Part shown: one piece after another, positions 9,223 through 17,411 of the stretch
How the letters are laid out: every line of letters begins with the position of its first letter
How positions within the stretch are numbered: position 1 is the stretch's first letter
Assembly (NCBI RefSeq): GCF_030408635.1
Contig: NZ_CP047198.1
Span: 2,356,001 to 2,420,000, forward strand
DNA from: Corynebacterium coyleae
GTDB taxonomy: Bacteria; Actinomycetota; Actinomycetes; Mycobacteriales; Mycobacteriaceae
Direction of reading: 5' to 3'
Length of the DNA: 64,000 nt
Position numbers and translations under genes: made by a program
The notes under the pieces: model-generated
Databases searched by the model: none
What the model saw: only the letters and a program-made list of their open reading frames with translations
Told to the model about the DNA's origin: nothing

Positions 9223-10295
9223 TAGAACCTCACCCTCGGGTCGACGAACGCAGCGATGATGTCAACGATGAAGTTGGTCACGGCCACAATCACTGCCATG
9301 AGCATCACAATGCCCTGCACAGCCACGTAGTCACGCGCTTGCATGTACTGCACCAGGATGTAGCCCAGCCCCTTCCATTCGAAGGTGGTTTCCGTCAGCA
9401 CCGCGCCACCAAGTGAGAGTGCAATCTGCATGCCCATCACGGTGATCACCGGGATCAGCGCAGGACGCAGCGCGTGGTGGGTGACCAGGCGACGTTCCTT
9501 CACACCGCGCGAACGGGCGGACTCGATGTACTGGCGCTCAAACGTGCCGATGATGTTCGTGCGCACAAGACGCAGGAACACACCACCAAGCAGCAGACCC
9601 AGCGCAAGCGACGGCAGCACCGCGTGCGTAGCAATGTCCTTGATCAGCGCTGGGTCCCCAAGCCGCAGCGCATCAAGGCCGTAGAACGGCGTCGGGTTCG
9701 TGATGGAACGCAGCGTCGACTCCCCAGAGGTGGAGACACGACCTGCGACCGGCAGCCATCCAAGCTTGACAGAAAAGACCAGCTTGAGCAGCAAACCGAC
9801 GAAGAACACCGGGGTGGCGTAGGCGAGGATGCCGAAGATGCGCAGCACCGCGTCCGGCAGGCGGTCGCGGAACGCTGCAGCAACCATGCCGCCGGGTACA
9901 CCGATCAGGATGGCCACGATCAGGCCGTAGAACACCAGCTCAGCTGTCGCGGCACCGTAGGTAGTCAGTAGCTCGGTCACCTCCCGGCCGTCGGTAAACG
10001 TGGTGCCGAAGTCGCCGCGAACAACATCGCCCAAGTAGTCGAAGTACTGGATGATCAACGGCCGGTCGTATCCCGCTTCCTCCACACGGCGTGCGAGCTC
10101 GTCGGGAGACAGTCGCCCACCCAGCGCCGCGGTGATCGGGTCACCGGTGGAACGCATGAGGAAGAAGACGGTGGTGATCAGAATGAAGATGGTGGGGAAA
10201 ATAAGCAGAAAACGAATAAGGATGTAGCGCAGGAAACTTCCGCCGCGATCCTTACTCGTTTTCTGGTCGTTTTCCGCCTTGACGGCGGTAGTCAT
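9222..10295 (-). CDS. ABC transporter permease (DppB/OppB family)
   Basis: 357 residues; DppB-type permease with the first membrane helix at about residues 24-46 (FLRYILIRFLLIFPTIFILI). The domain typical of dipeptide importers (STGDPITAALGGRLSPDELARR) follows, then a permease core with the coupling loop QYIESARSRGVKERRLVTHHALRPAL. About 35 residues of polar N-terminal extension are present. It starts 18 bases after the binding-protein gene stop and overlaps the next permease by one base. Together with the partner it forms the membrane channel. Confidence 0.92.
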   Translation of the reverse strand: MTTAVKAENDQKTSKDRGGSFLRYILIRFLLIFPTIFILITTVFFLMRSTGDPITAALGGRLSPDELARRVEEAGYDRPLIIQYFDYLGDVVRGDFGTTFTDGREVTELLTTYGAATAELVFYGLIVAILIGVPGGMVAAAFRDRLPDAVLRIFGILAYATPVFFVGLLLKLVFSVKLGWLPVAGRVSTSGESTLRSITNPTPFYGLDALRLGDPALIKDIATHAVLPSLALGLLLGGVFLRLVRTNIIGTFERQYIESARSRGVKERRLVTHHALRPALIPVITVMGMQIALSLGGAVLTETTFEWKGLGYILVQYMQARDYVAVQGIVMLMAVIVAVTNFIVDIIAAFVDPRVRF

Positions 10296-10313
10296 GGTTT
10301 CGAGGTGCCTAAC

Positions 10314-11957
10314 TTACTTGGTAATCGGGCCGAGGAAGAGCATGAACGAGGAGTCCAGAACAACGCCCTCGACGTCCTTGCCAACGATGGCGAACTGCTT
10401 GCCCTGCAGCAGCGGCACGGTGGACAGTTCGTCTGCCATGTAGTCCTGGATCTCGCCGATCTTCTTGTCGCGAGCATCGTGGTCCGGCTCCGTTGCGGAT
10501 TCACGGATCATGGTGTCAACCTTCTCGTCTTCGAAGTGGTTGCCCAGGAAGTTGTTCAGGGTGAAGAACGGGGTCAGGTAGTTGTCGGAATCCGGGAAGT
10601 CCGGGAACCAACCCAGCTGGTAGAGCGGGTAGACGTCGTTGGTGCGGTCCTTGGCGTACTGGACCCACTCGGTGGACTGCAGGTCGACCGTGAACAGGCC
10701 GTCTGCTTCCAGCTGCGACTTGATTGCCGCGTACTCGTCACCGGAGGACGGACCGTAGTGGTCCGGGTTGTACTGCAGTGCGATGTTCACCGGGGTTTCA
10801 ACGCCGGCATCCTCGAGGATCTTCTTCGCCTTCTCAGCGTCCGGCTTACCGTCTGCCTGCAGGTACTTGTCCTTCACAGCCTCGTTCGCGCCACGCATGG
10901 ATTCCGGAACAACGGAGTACAGCGGTGCGAAGGTGTCCTTGTACACGTTGGTGGCCAGCGCCGGACGGTCGATCGACGCTGCGATTGCCTGACGTACAGC
11001 CTTCGCCTTCGCCGGGTCAGCGTTGTCGGCCTTCGCGCCGTACGGCATGGTGTCGAAGTTGAAGACCATGTAGCGGATCTCGCCGCCCGGACCTTCGACG
11101 ACCTTCACGTTGTCGTCGTTACGCAGATCGTCGATGTCCGTTGCGGACAGGGAACGGTATGCGACGTCGATGTTGTTCTTCTGCACGTCGAGCTTCATGT
11201 TCGACGCGTCGGCGTAGTACTTGACGTTCACACCGTCGTTCGCTGCGGTGCCCATGAGGCCCTTGTAGTCAGCGCGCGGGGAGTAGGCGATGAGCTGGTT
11301 CTCGTTGAAGTCGCTAATCGAGTACTGGCCGGCAAACGGCTTGCCAGCAACAACGTCGGCGTTCTCCAGGACCTTGTCAGCCGGGAATACATCCTCATCG
11401 ACGATCGGGCTCACCGGGGAGTTCAGCACGAACGGGAAGGTCTGGTCGTTGCCTTCCTTGAGCTTGAACACAACGGTGGTGTCGTCCGGAGCCTCGACCG
11501 AATCAAGGTTGGCCAGCATGGAGGCCGGGCCGTTCGGATCGTCGATAGCAATCTGGCGGTCGAACGTGAACTTCACATCGGACGAGGTCAGGTCGTTGCC
11601 GTTTTCGAACTTCAGGCCTTCCTTCAGCTTCACCGTGTACTCGGTGGGGCTGGTGAACTCAGCAGACTCAGCCAGCGACGGCACCGGCTCGGCGTCGAGT
11701 GCGCCCTGCGGGGTTTCCAGCAGGAAGCCGTACACCTGGCGCATGACGTTGTAGCTGCCGTTGTCGTACGACCCGGCCGGGTCGAGTTTCGTGATCTTGT
11801 CGGTGGTGCCGACGGTGATCACGCCGTCCCCTGCCGGTGCATCCGCTGCCTCGTTGGAGTCAGATTCGGTGGATGCACATGCGGTCGTCAGCGCGCCGCA
11901 CGCGATAAGGGCAAGTGCCGACTTGAGCAGCTTTGCCCGTCCTTTCGAAGAGGACAT
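10314..11957 (-). CDS. ABC transporter substrate-binding lipoprotein (family 5, peptide/nickel type)
   Basis: 547 residues. The N-terminus has basic residues, a hydrophobic stretch and cysteines at ALIACGALTTACAS, consistent with a lipoprotein signal (the second Cys in TTAC is the more likely acylation site). The mature part is a family-5 solute-binding protein (LDPAGSYDNGSYNVMRQVYGFL, the usual TPAEYTVKLKEGLKF-like region, YPLYQLGWFPDFPDSDNYL near the C-terminus). The last motif is common in actinobacterial DppA/OppA-like proteins. It is the first gene of the importer operon. An AAGGAGA ribosome site precedes the ATG. Confidence 0.92.
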   Translation of the reverse strand: MSSSKGRAKLLKSALALIACGALTTACASTESDSNEAADAPAGDGVITVGTTDKITKLDPAGSYDNGSYNVMRQVYGFLLETPQGALDAEPVPSLAESAEFTSPTEYTVKLKEGLKFENGNDLTSSDVKFTFDRQIAIDDPNGPASMLANLDSVEAPDDTTVVFKLKEGNDQTFPFVLNSPVSPIVDEDVFPADKVLENADVVAGKPFAGQYSISDFNENQLIAYSPRADYKGLMGTAANDGVNVKYYADASNMKLDVQKNNIDVAYRSLSATDIDDLRNDDNVKVVEGPGGEIRYMVFNFDTMPYGAKADNADPAKAKAVRQAIAASIDRPALATNVYKDTFAPLYSVVPESMRGANEAVKDKYLQADGKPDAEKAKKILEDAGVETPVNIALQYNPDHYGPSSGDEYAAIKSQLEADGLFTVDLQSTEWVQYAKDRTNDVYPLYQLGWFPDFPDSDNYLTPFFTLNNFLGNHFEDEKVDTMIRESATEPDHDARDKKIGEIQDYMADELSTVPLLQGKQFAIVGKDVEGVVLDSSFMLFLGPITK

Positions 11958-11985
11958 GGTTTCTCCTTGTTTTTTGCTTTTGCTA

Positions 11986-12046
11986 GTTGTCGACGACTCC
12001 CGACAACGTTGCCGGAAACTATAAACGCATAGAAACGCATAAAACT
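11986..12046 (-). promoter_or_regulatory. Control region of the ABC importer operon
   Basis: Upstream of the binding-protein gene lies an inverted repeat GTTGTCG (11986-11992) / CGACAAC (12001-12007). Farther upstream are two direct copies of AAACGCATA (12023-12041 region, + strand reading) within an AT-rich stretch containing TATAGTTT on the minus strand, a possible -10. The arrangement fits a promoter with an operator, but no start site can be proven. Confidence 0.35.
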
Positions 12047-12072
12047 CGGAGTGTTACCAAAACGTTATAAAA

Positions 12073-12142
12073 CCGGCCACCGGAACCCCCTTTCGAGCCC
12101 AACCCAGAAACAGGGCAGGTGAAAGGGAATCCCAATGGCCGG
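12073..12142 (-). terminator. Long imperfect hairpin downstream of the DUF5926 gene
   Basis: Arms of 22 bases (12073-12094 and 12121-12142) pair along their whole length with only a few wobble or mismatched positions; CCGGCCA and CCCTTTC segments match exactly. On the minus strand the hairpin is followed by TTTTAT. It lies 31 bases after the DUF5926 stop, so terminating that gene is the simplest role. The 26-base loop is unusually large for a terminator. Confidence 0.55.
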
Positions 12143-12172
12143 CAAAGGACCAATCAGCGAACTATTTGCCGC

Positions 12173-13096
12173 TTAGATGGTCACCTGACGGGACTTAATA
12201 TTGTCCAGTTGTTTGCGCTCGTCTGCAGATAATGCAGCGTCGTTGGCGTACTCGGCGGTGATCTTCTTATCCAGTTCCGCCAGCGCCGCCTCGTAGGAGT
12301 CGGCCGCCACGGACGGGTCGAGGTCGAACACCGGAACAACCAGGCCGTGGGTGCGGAATGCGCCGGCGAACTTGGTGTCCTCGCCCAGGTTCAGCTCGCC
12401 ACGTGCCGCGATGCGTGCCAGTGCGGACAGCATCTGCGCCTCGTTATCTTCGGTGCGCACCCAGCGGATGTGTGCCTTGCCGCCGCCCGGGTTAACCCAC
12501 CAGATTGCGCCCGGCAGGTTCTCGCCGATCTTCTCAGACGGCAGGACGGCGTCGTTGGCCTGGCGCAGCGCCTGCTGGATCTGCGGCGGGACCGAAGCCC
12601 CCTCCGGGAACCACCAGGAGAAGTCCTGGTAGGTGGTGATGTCCAGGGTGGCGTCGTCGCTAAGAAGCTCCGACAGCTCCGGCTGCGAACCGTCGGCGAC
12701 GGTGGACTGCAGCGTCTCGCCCGGCTTCGCATTCACTACCCAGTTCAGGGCGTACGCGAGGTCGCGGCCCGGGTTCTGGGAGTGGGAGGTGACCTGAAGC
12801 GCGACGAAACGCTCGCCGCCCTGGTCCTCCTCGCGCACGAGCGCGGCACCGGCGCCCGGCAGGACGGTCACGATGTTGACCGGGGTGCCCTTCACATCCA
12901 CCGTGGTCACGGCAGAGGGGACGAACTCCTGCAGCGCTACCAGGTCGGCTTCTGCTGCCAGACCGCCGTACGGGCGGGGGTCCTTCTGGAACTTCTCGCG
13001 CTCAGCGGCGCGGGCTGCGAGTTTTGCCTCGCGGCGCGACATGCCCTCGGGCAGGTCTGCGCGGTTCTTCTTTTTCTTCGGTTTGCGTTGCACCAT
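12173..13096 (-). CDS. DUF5926 family protein
   Basis: 307 residues using the ATG at 13096 (MVQRKPKKKKNR); the frame stays open upstream, but those 25 residues do not look native. A strongly basic N-terminus resembling a nucleic-acid-binding tail (KPKKKKNRADLPEGMSRREAKLAARAAER) is followed by an acidic/aliphatic globular part containing SWWFPEGASVPPQIQQAL and GAIWWVNPGGGKAHIRWVRTE. I recognise it as the conserved actinobacterial DUF5926 protein often found beside a GDPD gene, as here. No biochemical role is known to me. A SecC-like zinc motif is absent. Confidence 0.75.
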   Translation of the reverse strand: MVQRKPKKKKNRADLPEGMSRREAKLAARAAEREKFQKDPRPYGGLAAEADLVALQEFVPSAVTTVDVKGTPVNIVTVLPGAGAALVREEDQGGERFVALQVTSHSQNPGRDLAYALNWVVNAKPGETLQSTVADGSQPELSELLSDDATLDITTYQDFSWWFPEGASVPPQIQQALRQANDAVLPSEKIGENLPGAIWWVNPGGGKAHIRWVRTEDNEAQMLSALARIAARGELNLGEDTKFAGAFRTHGLVVPVFDLDPSVAADSYEAALAELDKKITAEYANDAALSADERKQLDNIKSRQVTI

Positions 13097-13139
13097 GCGC
13101 GCAATCGTACCGGCGCGCACGACACCGGCGGGCAACAAG

Positions 13140-13895
13140 CTAGTCAGACACAACAGCGGTGTGGTTGCCAAAGATTTCCAGGGCGAGATCGGGCAGGTCT
13201 GTTGCCATCACATCCACGCCTTTGTCGGCGCACCATTGCATGCCACGTGGTGTGTTTACGGTCCAGGTGTACGTCTTCAAACCGCGGTATCCCAGCAGCT
13301 CAGTGCGCAGTTGCAGGTGCTGCAGCGCAGGGCCCACACCGTAGGGGCGGGAGAACATGCGGTTCTTTTTGTTCCACTTCATCTCGCGCAGGCGGAACAG
13401 GTAGAAGGTTTCCAGTTCGGGCGCCATGTCGGTGAAGTAGCGCACCGCGCGGTGGGAGAAGGACGCGAGGTGGATGTTCGGGGAGTCGTCGAGACGCGCG
13501 TACCTGAGCATGCGGAAGGTCTGTTCGTCCACCTCAGGCCCGTGCGGGGTGGGGTGTTTGGTCTCTATGTAGATGTGTTTGTCGGGGTAGTCCTGCATGA
13601 GTTCGAGCAGTTCTTCCAGCAGCATGATCCGCTGCGGGTCCTCTTTGGTGCCGACGTTCAGTTCGCGCAGGTCGTTGTAGTCGTTGAAGTCGATGCGCCC
13701 ACGCACGCCCGCGGTGCGGATCAGGGTGGGGTCGTGGAAGACGACAACTCGCCCGTCACGGGTGAGCCGTACATCGCATTCGATGCCGTGGATGGGAAGT
13801 TCGAGCGCCTTTTCAAACGCGCGCTGTGTGAGTTCTGGGTAGGATCCGGAAAATCCCCGGTGGGCGACGATTTTTGGTGCGGTGTTGTGGCTCAC
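13140..13895 (-). CDS. Glycerophosphodiester phosphodiesterase family protein
   Basis: 251 residues from the GTG at 13895 (MSHNTAPKIVAHRGFSG). GDPD signatures are present: VAHRGFSGSYPELTQRAFEKAL, GIECDVRLTRDGRVVVFHDPTLIRTAGVRG (metal Glu/Asp and general-acid His) and IYIETKHPT. The C-terminal ends TYTWTVNTPRGMQWCADKGVDVMATDLPD. No signal peptide is visible, so it is probably cytoplasmic; it would split glycerophosphodiesters into glycerol-3-phosphate and an alcohol. The open frame extends far upstream but is antisense to the divergent hydrolase gene, so the start is set at the conserved N-terminus. The divergent neighbour starts 64 bases away. Confidence 0.9.
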   Translation of the reverse strand: MSHNTAPKIVAHRGFSGSYPELTQRAFEKALELPIHGIECDVRLTRDGRVVVFHDPTLIRTAGVRGRIDFNDYNDLRELNVGTKEDPQRIMLLEELLELMQDYPDKHIYIETKHPTPHGPEVDEQTFRMLRYARLDDSPNIHLASFSHRAVRYFTDMAPELETFYLFRLREMKWNKKNRMFSRPYGVGPALQHLQLRTELLGYRGLKTYTWTVNTPRGMQWCADKGVDVMATDLPDLALEIFGNHTAVVSD

Positions 13896-13959
13896 GGCCC
13901 ACAGGCTACTCGCTCTTGCGCCCGCCCGCGAGCGTAAGAAGTTTGGGACAATAGCGAGC

Positions 13960-15885
13960 GTGCTTATCGACGACACCCGCAACGCCATCCGCAACATCAG
14001 CGCGAAACTGCCCAACGCAGTATGGCGTGCGCGCCAACGGTTCTCGTTCAGCCGCGACGGTTGGCTGGCGGTACCGATCGGCGCGGTGCAGGTGTTGGGG
14101 GACCTCTCCCCCGCGATCCGCCTGCTTGGCCCGCACCGCCTGCCGCCCGCGTTTCGCTCTGGTTTGGTCGGCGCGGAGGTGGCCACGTGGGGTGCGGTGT
14201 CTCCGTCGTTGCTGCCACACAACTGGTGGGCGACCGCGGCGAACGTGGCGGTACTCCAGGGCATCGGCCACGGGGTTGCGACGGGCCTTGCGCGCGCGTT
14301 CGGGCCGACGACCCCACCAACCGGGACTGGACGTTTGCCCCGCCCAGCGCGTGTTGCGATGACCGCGACCACGGTTGCGGTGTTCGCCACCTCGATCCGC
14401 CGGCGCATACGGCTGAAGCGCCTGGTGCAAAGCGACGACACGTTCCGGGCTTCTGACCTGGCGGGTGGCGTGATGCTGGGCACGCTCGGATACGGCACGG
14501 TGCTGCTGGTCGGCGATGCGATCCAGTCCTTCATCGATGCACTCAACGAGCTGCTGGGCAAGAAGTTGCCGCCGGTGGCGTCGTGGCCAATCGCCATCGT
14601 GGGCGGTGGTGTGCTGCTGGTGTTGGTAAGCGACCGGGTGGTGCTGCGTCGGTTCCTCTCCAATGCGAGCCGGCGCGCCTTCGAGTTGGACCGTGAGTAC
14701 ATGCGTGGCGCGGTGCAGCCGCATCGTCCGCAGCGTTCGGGTTCGCCGGAGTCTTCGGTGGATTGGAACCTCATGGGCCGCCAGGGTCGCGCGGTGGTCT
14801 CCGGTGGCCCGCGAAAGGAGGACATTGAACGTGTCCTCGGCCGGGAGGCGCACGAGCCGATCCGTGTCTTCGTCGGCCTGGATCTGGAGCGTGAGCAGGA
14901 CGAGCCGGACTTTGAGCAGATGGCGCGCCTGGCCATTAAGGAGATGTACCGCACCGGCGCGTTTGAGCGCTCCCACATCGCGGTGATGTCGGCGGCCGGC
15001 ACGGGCTGGATCAACGACTTCCACACGTCCGGGTTCGAGTTTGTCACCGGCGGCGATAGTGCGATCGTCGCTATGCAGTACTCGTATCTGCCCTCGGCGT
15101 ATTCGTATCTTGCGGACCGCACGAACCCGGTGCGCTCCTCGCGCATGTTGATCGAGTACATCCTGCGCGAACTCGAGAACATCCCCGAATCCTCCCGCCC
15201 GAAACTCTTCGTCGGCGGCGAATCGCTCGGCGCCTACGGGGTTTCCGACGCATTCGAGTCCGTCGAGGAACTCTTCGCACTCACCTCCGGCGCCGTGTTC
15301 ACCGGCACGCCCGGCTTCGCCCGCAACCACAGCGAGTTGACCAAGAAGCGCCAACAAGGTTCTCCGGAGCGCCTTCCGCTTATCGACGACGGCCTCCACG
15401 TCCGCTTCACCGCCCACCCCGACCACCTCATCCACGACTTCCAAGGCGACGCCTACGCGCAGAAGTGGGAGGCCCCGCGCGTCGTGTTCGCCCAACACGC
15501 CTCGGATCCGGTGGTGTGGTGGGACCACAGCCTGGCGTGGCGCCGGCCGGACTGGCTGAAGGAGCCGGGCTCGCGCGGGGTTCCGGCACCGAAAAAACAG
15601 CACTTGGACGCGCTGCACACCATGCGTTGGATGCCGCTGGTGACGTACTGGCAGATTGCCATCGACCAGTTGTCCTCCAAGGATTACCCGTCGCCCCACG
15701 GGCACAACTACCACGAGGAAACCGTGGCGTATTGGAACGGCGTCATCCACGGCGAGCGTTCAGACGAGGATTCAAACGCCGCGCTTTCCAAGGACGAGAT
15801 CAAGCGCGTGGCCGCCTGGATCCACAACGACGCCACCAAACTGCGCCGCCCCGTCGGAGGGTTCCCCTCCAAGCACGGCTACTAA
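13960..15885 (+). CDS. Membrane alpha/beta-hydrolase (Abhydrolase_9 family)
   Basis: 641 residues from the GTG at 13960. The N-terminal ~260 residues hold several hydrophobic segments (SGLVGAEVATWGAVSPSLL, GVMLGTLGYGTVLLVGDAI, WPIAIVGGGVLLVLVSDRVVLRR). The C-terminal half is the actinobacterial Abhydrolase_9 domain: RVFVGLDLEREQDEPDFEQMA, a nucleophile elbow FVGGESLGAYG, and PVVWWDHSLAWRRPDWL. The likely role is a membrane-anchored serine hydrolase/esterase; its substrate is unknown. The start codon itself forms part of an exact dispersed 12-mer (13962), and a second exact copy lies at 15378. The stop overlaps the convergent msrA by 4 bases. The start is uncertain because the frame is open from 13882. 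Confidence 0.85.
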   Translation: MLIDDTRNAIRNISAKLPNAVWRARQRFSFSRDGWLAVPIGAVQVLGDLSPAIRLLGPHRLPPAFRSGLVGAEVATWGAVSPSLLPHNWWATAANVAVLQGIGHGVATGLARAFGPTTPPTGTGRLPRPARVAMTATTVAVFATSIRRRIRLKRLVQSDDTFRASDLAGGVMLGTLGYGTVLLVGDAIQSFIDALNELLGKKLPPVASWPIAIVGGGVLLVLVSDRVVLRRFLSNASRRAFELDREYMRGAVQPHRPQRSGSPESSVDWNLMGRQGRAVVSGGPRKEDIERVLGREAHEPIRVFVGLDLEREQDEPDFEQMARLAIKEMYRTGAFERSHIAVMSAAGTGWINDFHTSGFEFVTGGDSAIVAMQYSYLPSAYSYLADRTNPVRSSRMLIEYILRELENIPESSRPKLFVGGESLGAYGVSDAFESVEELFALTSGAVFTGTPGFARNHSELTKKRQQGSPERLPLIDDGLHVRFTAHPDHLIHDFQGDAYAQKWEAPRVVFAQHASDPVVWWDHSLAWRRPDWLKEPGSRGVPAPKKQHLDALHTMRWMPLVTYWQIAIDQLSSKDYPSPHGHNYHEETVAYWNGVIHGERSDEDSNAALSKDEIKRVAAWIHNDATKLRRPVGGFPSKHGY

Positions 15886-16523
15886 ATGCCGCAGGCCACG
15901 CCGGTGGAGTGGTGCGGGCAGTAGCCGTTGGGCACCTTGTGCAGGTACTGCTGGTGCTCCTCCTCAGCGAGGTAGTACGGCGCGCCGGCGCGCACTTCGG
16001 TGGTGATGTCGCCGTAGCCAGCGCTGTTCAGGTCCGCCTCGTACTGGCGGATCCACTCACGGATCTGCTCGGCCTCTTCCTCGGTGTCGGTGTAGAAGGC
16101 GGAGCGGTACTGGGTGCCCACGTCGTTGCCTTGGCGGTAGCCCTGGGTTGGGTCATGCGCCTCGAGTGCAGTCTTAACGATCTCCTTCAGCGAGATCACC
16201 TCCGGGTCGTAGACCACCTCCACCAACTCCACGTGGTTGGTCTGGCCGGAGCAGACTTCGCGGTAGGTGGGGTTCGGGGTAATGCCGCCGCCGTAGCCGA
16301 CCGAGGTCGATTCAACACCGTCGAGCTGCCAGAACATCTTCTCCGCACCCCAGAAGCAGCCAATCCCGATGAGGATGCGCTTCTGCCCCTCACGCCACGG
16401 GCCGGTAATCGGGGTGGTCAGCACGGCGTGCGGGCGGGGGTTGGCAAGGACGGGTTCGGGGCGGCCGGGGAGGGCCGTGGTGTCGTCGACAAGCTTTGGC
16501 TCAGGTGCGAAAAGAAATCCCAT
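15882..16523 (-). CDS. msrA: Peptide methionine-S-sulfoxide reductase MsrA
   Basis: 213 residues from the ATG at 16523 (MGFLFAPEPKLVDD); a GTG 8 codons upstream is possible. MsrA reduces methionine-S-sulfoxide in oxidised proteins. The catalytic motif GCFWGAEKMFWQLDGV is intact, with GYGGGITPNPTYREVCSGQTNHVE and the downstream HQQYLHKVPNGYCPHHSTGVAC, which carries resolving cysteines. Its ~45-residue N-terminal extension is typical of actinobacterial forms. It is divergent from sodA, another oxidative-defence gene, with 89 bases between the starts. The 3' end overlaps the hydrolase gene by 4 bases. Confidence 0.95.
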   Translation of the reverse strand: MGFLFAPEPKLVDDTTALPGRPEPVLANPRPHAVLTTPITGPWREGQKRILIGIGCFWGAEKMFWQLDGVESTSVGYGGGITPNPTYREVCSGQTNHVELVEVVYDPEVISLKEIVKTALEAHDPTQGYRQGNDVGTQYRSAFYTDTEEEAEQIREWIRQYEADLNSAGYGDITTEVRAGAPYYLAEEEHQQYLHKVPNGYCPHHSTGVACGI

Positions 16524-16612
16524 ATCTGCTGTAACGAGTTTGGGCACAACACTGTTCCCAAATTTTCTCTACGATGGTTGCCGTACACGAAATCAAACGA
16601 AAGGAAACCATC

Positions 16613-17215
16613 ATGGCTGTTTACGAGCTTCCTGATCTCCCGTACGCATACGACGCACTTGAGCCGCACATCTCCGCAGAGATTATGCAGCTGCACCATG
16701 ACAAGCACCACGCTAACTACGTCAACGGCGCAAACACTGCACTCGAGGCTCTTGAGGCAGAGCGCAACGGCGACGCAAACGCCGACAAGATCCGCGCACT
16801 GACCAAGAACCTTGCGTTCAACCTCGGTGGCCACACGAACCACTCCATCTTCTGGAAGAACATGGCACCGAACGCTGGTGGCAACCCGACCGGCGCAATC
16901 GCCGAGGCTATCGACCGCGACTTCGGCTCCTTCGAGGGCTTTAAGAAGCAGTTCGCTGCCGTGGCTAACGGCCTGCAGGGCTCCGGCTGGGCAGTGCTTG
17001 GTTACGACCACATCGCTGGCCGTCTGATCATCCAGCAGATGACCGACCAGCAGGGCAACATCTCCGTGGACTTCACCCCGGTCCTGATGCTCGATATGTG
17101 GGAGCACGCTTTCTACCTGCAGTACAAGAACGTCAAGGCTGACTACGTCGAGGCTTGGTGGAACGTTGTCAACTGGGACGACGTCAACGAGCGCTACGCA
17201 AAGGCTTCTGCATAA
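16613..17215 (+). CDS. sodA: Superoxide dismutase (Mn/Fe family)
   Basis: 200 residues, the expected length for the corynebacterial enzyme. Metal ligands are in IMQLHHDKHHANYV (His), GGHTNHSIFW (His) and DMWEHAFYLQYK (Asp and His). The enzyme dismutates superoxide in the cytoplasm or cell wall fraction. No signal peptide is seen. The start is the ATG at 16613 behind a GAAAGGAA ribosome site, although the frame is open further upstream. Codon choice is strongly biased, as expected for a highly expressed gene. A very strong terminator follows. Confidence 0.97.
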   Translation: MAVYELPDLPYAYDALEPHISAEIMQLHHDKHHANYVNGANTALEALEAERNGDANADKIRALTKNLAFNLGGHTNHSIFWKNMAPNAGGNPTGAIAEAIDRDFGSFEGFKKQFAAVANGLQGSGWAVLGYDHIAGRLIIQQMTDQQGNISVDFTPVLMLDMWEHAFYLQYKNVKADYVEAWWNVVNWDDVNERYAKASA

Positions 17216-17240
17216 ACCTGCAGCGACCTAGCTAATACAA

Positions 17241-17281
17241 GCGCCCGCCACCTCCGAAAGGAGGTGGCGGGCGCTTGTTGT
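17241..17281 (+). terminator. Strong intrinsic terminator after sodA
   Basis: GCGCCCGCCACCTCC - GAAA - GGAGGTGGCGGGCGC forms a perfect 15-bp stem with a tetraloop, followed by TTGTTGTTTT. Confidence 0.93.
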
Positions 17282-17329
17282 TTTCCCTGTGATACGTCGA
17301 GTCCGCATGAACTCAAGAAGCAGTCTAAG

Positions 17330-17348
17330 TTAGGGTCGCCTTAACTGC
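17330..17348. promoter_or_regulatory. DtxR-like box upstream of the MFS gene
   Basis: TTAGGGTCGCCTTAACTGC matches 13 of 19 positions of the corynebacterial DtxR consensus (TTAGGTTAGCCTAACCTAA), including the whole left half TTAGG and central GCCT. It is 64 bases before the MFS start. If real, the carrier would be repressed by iron. The right half-site is weak. Confidence 0.35.
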
Positions 17349-17411
17349 AAGTATTTTCGCAAAGTTTTTGTTGCGTAATTCCCCCGCGAGAAGTTTCGTA
17401 ACATAGGCAGG

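Noticed and set aside
10305-12032. 575-residue plus-strand open frame opposite the binding-protein gene
   Set aside because: Shadow ORF; no ribosome site, His/Val/Arg-rich low-information product, and the opposite strand encodes a clear family-5 binding protein.
13906-15750. 614-residue minus-strand open frame opposite the hydrolase gene, and the long upstream extension of the GDPD frame
   Set aside because: Both are antisense to a recognisable alpha/beta-hydrolase; the GDPD domain begins only at 13895.
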